NCBI RefSeq assembly: GCF_040954645.1
Contig: NC_092806.1
Location: 79,357,141-79,421,140 of the forward strand
Direction: 5' to 3'
Source: Diabrotica undecimpunctata
Lineage: Eukaryota; Arthropoda; Insecta; Coleoptera; Chrysomelidae
DNA: 64,000 bases
Under the pieces are notes generated by a model that worked only from the letters and a program-made list of their open reading frames with translations, was not told the origin of the DNA and did no database searches. This document shows positions 63,180 through 64,000 of this stretch, in pieces (position 1 is the stretch's first letter; every line of letters begins with the position of its first letter). The translations under genes and the position numbers were made by a program.

Positions 63180-64000
63180 CGTCTTAAATCTTTTGTCTTC
63201 TCCAAATGATTGTTTCAATGTTAAATATTTATGACGTTCAAATAATTTTTGTGTGTAAAAAATTAAATTCTATAGCCGGGCAAGCAGATACAAAAGTTTC
63301 CAAAAATTTTTCAAATTTTCTAGTTTTAGACTCCGGCAGTTGCAAAAAATATTAAGCGTTTTTAGAATCTTCAATTTTTTGCTGTTAGGTAATGTTACTG
63401 TCAAATTATTTGAGTCAAAAGTAAACCCCAAATATGTGCACACATTTGTAGGAGTAATTTTGGTTTTAGTATGATTAATTAAAAACCTAAATTTATAGTA
63501 TTTCTACAGTTAATTTTACATTATGTTCACACTCTTTATATGATTTCCCTAGAATCAGAAAATCATCCAAATATATTGTTAAAAGATCCCCCTTTTCTCT
63601 TAGAATTCCTACAATAGGTTTTAATATCTTTGTAAATATTCTAGGTGCACAACTTAAACCAAAAGGCAAAACAGTTGTATTCGTATAAAGTGCCATTAAA
63701 TGAAAATTTTAATTATTTACGATGAGATGTTTGTATCGGTATTAAATGGTAAGCATCTTTTAAATCAATTTTGACATGAACAATCTTGAGATATAAGTCT
63801 GACCACTTTATTGTCTTCTAGCTTAAAATGTACATTTCCAACAATTTTATTAAAATTTTTAAGATATAAAATAAGACGGTATGATACATCTGATTTTGGA
63901 ATTGCAAAAACCTTGGAAATATACTGATAATCACTATGATCGTTATGATCAACATTAGATATTGCACCACTACGCATTAATTTGTTTATAAGGTTTGTAA
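63180..64000 (-). pseudogene. DIRS-type reverse transcriptase (runs off the window)
   Basis: From the right edge the minus strand reads MRSGAISNVDHNDHSDYQYI, VFAIPKSDVSYRLILYLKNF and NVHFKLEDNKVVRLISQDC. In another frame VKIDLKDAYHLIPIQTSHRK (first catalytic Asp) follows, then VLPFGLSCAPRIFTKILKPI and LLTIYLDDFLILGKSYKEC (catalytic YLDD), and later TNVCTYLG-like and ETFVSACPAIEFNFL. These words are characteristic of DIRS-like RTs. Shifts near 63765, 63695 and 63490 and stops inactivate it. The 5' part lies beyond base 64000. Confidence 0.85.

Overview
This window looks like intergenic or heterochromatic DNA of an arthropod, most likely an insect. The evidence is very high AT content, many long (TA)n tracts, and a deep nest of insect-type transposable elements: RTE, Jockey, I-clade and CR1/L2-group non-LTR elements, Penelope, Gypsy, BEL/Pao, DIRS, hAT, piggyBac and mariner-like elements. 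I find no complete host gene, no tRNA or rRNA and no bacterial feature. The species cannot be fixed from the sequence. One short spliced gene model (26938-27837, minus) may be host coding sequence.

Layout. Bases 88-24427 are bounded by two long inverted arms (88-3063 and 22011-24427), and the outer end of each arm abuts a (TA)n tract. Both arms carry the same dead Jockey reverse transcriptase. Between them lie a hAT fragment, an RTE element split by a 2.7 kb insertion that contains a foldback, a nested inverted-repeat element with the first exon of a helix-turn-helix protein and two MITE-like hairpins, two copies of a second RTE family, and a hAT 3' half with its terminal repeat. Next is an almost perfect 2.3 kb palindrome (24504-26839) made of two head-to-head Penelope-like 3' ends, each with a GIY-YIG nuclease ORF and a hammerhead-like motif.

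Bases 26840-38570 hold the possible spliced gene, a 121-bp satellite (29017-29930), RTE and Jockey scraps, two out-of-order piggyBac pieces, a foldback, an LTR-like block with a TATA box, and a CR1/L2-group element with a long open RT frame. Bases 38574-46998 form a second large inverted-repeat element (arms of about 0.6-0.7 kb, possible TTA target duplication). It contains a nearly full-length I-clade retrotransposon (ORF1, endonuclease, RT-RNase H) and a decayed gene of an uncharacterised insect family.

Bases 47473-56611 are a run of elements separated by (TA)n: a mariner-like element with long inverted repeats, a solo LTR, a MITE with 41-bp perfect ends, and a very young Gypsy-type element with near-identical LTRs that has lost most of pol. 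Bases 57157-64000 (all minus) hold an orphan DDE-like transposase pseudogene with subterminal repeats, a piggyBac fragment inserted at TTAA, a truncated BEL/Pao element with its 175-bp LTR, and a DIRS-type RT and tyrosine recombinase.

The parts do not form a pathway. The organising theme is repeated insertion and inversion around (TA)n tracts. The strongest leads are the 24.3 kb inverted-repeat structure, the Penelope palindrome, the 8.4 kb inverted-repeat element and the orphan transposase. All family assignments come from motif recognition by eye.
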